A DNA stretch of 7,156 nucleotides from Deltaproteobacteria bacterium (GTDB lineage Bacteria; Myxococcota_A; Polyangia; Polyangiales; Ga0077539): assembly GCA_947494865.1 (NCBI GenBank), contig CANMAT010000178.1, forward strand, positions 1 to 7,156, given 5' to 3'. Both the position numbers and the translations under genes were made by a program. Positions within the stretch are counted from its first letter, which is position 1, and each line of letters starts with the position of its first letter. This document shows positions 6,424 to 7,156 of this stretch, one piece after another. The notes under the pieces were generated by a model. The model saw only the letters and a program-made list of their open reading frames with translations, was not told the DNA's origin and did not search any database.

Positions 6424-7156
6424 ATGAACGTTCGAGCTCCGCTCCTCGTGATGTTGCTGCTTGCATGCAAGCGCGAACCGGCGCCGCGACCGACGCCGCC
6501 TCCCGCGCAGCGTACACCCGCGCCGCAAGGCAACGGAAGCGCGGCGCCCACCCCGGCCGCGGCCTTCGACCCGCCCGCGGCGGCGTCCGATTTTCACGAC
6601 GGCGCGCGCTTTCTGCCGCAGGGATCGCCGATGGAGGCGTGGGCTCAGTCGGGCGCCGTGCGTCTGATTAACGGACAGGACCTGTTTCAATTGATCGACG
6701 GCGCGGGCGAGAAGTACCTCGCGTACGGCTTTCGGCAGCTGGCGCGCACCGACTATCGCAAGGCCGGCACCGAGCTGGTGATTACCGCCGAGGTCTATGA
6801 CATGGGCTCGTCCCTCGGCGCGTTTGGGCAGTACTCGATGCTGCTCAGCGACGCGCGCGACCCGGCATCGCTCGAGTCGCAGGCCACGCAGCACGGGGGC
6901 GGCGGCTTTCTCGGCACGAGCCAGCTCGTGTTCTGGAAGGGCCAGCACCTCGTGCAGATCAACCTCGTCGACGACTCGGGTGAGCGCGACGAGAGCGCCC
7001 TTCGCGGCGTCGCGCGCGAGACGCTCCCGCCCGTGGCGGCGCGCATCGCGGCGGCGCTTCCGGGCGACGCGACGCCCCCCGCGCCGCCCGCGGGCTTCTC
7101 GCGGGAAGGCCTCGTGTGGGGCGGCGTCACGTACCTCGCGCAGGGCGTCTTCGGCG
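6424..7156 (+). CDS. DUF6599-family lipoprotein (C-terminus cut by window edge)
   Basis: There are 244 codons from ATG 6424 to the right edge without a stop. The N-terminus is a short lipoprotein signal (Arg4, hydrophobic 7-13) with lipobox LLAC at 12-15, so Cys15 should be lipidated. Lys at +2 gives no inner-membrane retention signal, and an outer-membrane location is likely. A Pro/Ala-rich linker (about 18-55) leads to a domain with LFQLIDGAGEKYLAYGF (87-103), EVYDMGSSLGAFGQYS (123-138) and LVFWKGQHLVQI (168-179). These resemble the IDG-E-YL-YGF and VYDMG-AFG signatures of DUF6599, a family without a known function. It is transcribed away from the pilus operon, and nothing in the sequence shows a functional link. 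The only purine-rich stretch, GGGGAGA at 6399-6405, is 18 nt from the ATG, too far for a normal Shine-Dalgarno sequence. No alternative upstream start fits the lipoprotein signal. Confidence 0.8.
   Translation, partial: MNVRAPLLVMLLLACKREPAPRPTPPPAQRTPAPQGNGSAAPTPAAAFDPPAAASDFHDGARFLPQGSPMEAWAQSGAVRLINGQDLFQLIDGAGEKYLAYGFRQLARTDYRKAGTELVITAEVYDMGSSLGAFGQYSMLLSDARDPASLESQATQHGGGGFLGTSQLVFWKGQHLVQINLVDDSGERDESALRGVARETLPPVAARIAAALPGDATPPAPPAGFSREGLVWGGVTYLAQGVFG

Noticed and set aside
6412..6948. Minus-strand open frame opposite the DUF6599 gene
   Set aside because: Arg-rich translation without motifs; the plus strand has a lipobox and DUF6599 signatures over the same bases.
1..7156. CRISPR arrays, tRNA or rRNA genes, insertion sequences, phage or defence genes
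   Set aside because: I saw no spaced direct repeats, tRNA-like folds, transposase motifs or terminal repeats; genes fill nearly the whole window and all belong to the pilus operon or the lipoprotein.

Overview
The window is GC-rich, and its real genes show a strong G/C bias at the third codon position. It carries most of a type IV pilus tip (minor pilin) operon on the minus strand, and the start of one divergently transcribed lipoprotein gene on the plus strand. The combination of a fimU-pilV-pilW-pilX-pilY1 cluster, a VWA-bearing PilY1 with a cysteine-rich insertion and a DUF6599-type lipoprotein suggests a deltaproteobacterial/Myxococcota-like bacterium. That assignment is an inference from gene content and composition, with no marker gene to confirm it.

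Layout from the right end of the operon to the left: fimU/gspH-like (about 6230 to 5613), pilV-like (5616 to 5014), pilW-like (5011 to 3776), pilX-like (3773 to 3072), then a 74-nt gap with its own ribosome binding site, and pilY1 (2997 to beyond position 1). The first two genes overlap by 4 nt (ATGA), and the next two junctions are both TGA-N2-ATG, so the four pilins look translationally coupled. All four have class III (prepilin peptidase) signal sequences. FimU, PilV and PilW keep the +5 glutamate; PilX lacks it, as PilX/GspK-type tip pilins do. PilY1 has a Sec signal peptide, a VWA domain with an intact MIDAS, and the start of the C-terminal beta-propeller; its last part lies outside the window. 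By analogy with well-studied systems these five proteins form the priming complex that starts pilus assembly and stays at the pilus tip, where PilY1 acts in adhesion and surface sensing.

Between fimU and the plus-strand gene lies a divergent control region (6231-6423). It holds a good sigma-54-type -24/-12 match facing the pilus operon, a cluster of CGCAA/TTGCG half-sites including an 18-nt dyad, and a sigma-70-like promoter facing the plus-strand gene that would give a nearly leaderless transcript. From 6424 to the right edge runs the first 244 codons of a DUF6599-family lipoprotein of unknown function.

No complete novel system is visible. The points that merit a second look are a PilY1 whose two usual calcium-binding loops appear to have lost their acidic ligands, the cysteine-rich VWA insertion, and the regulatory architecture of the divergent region.
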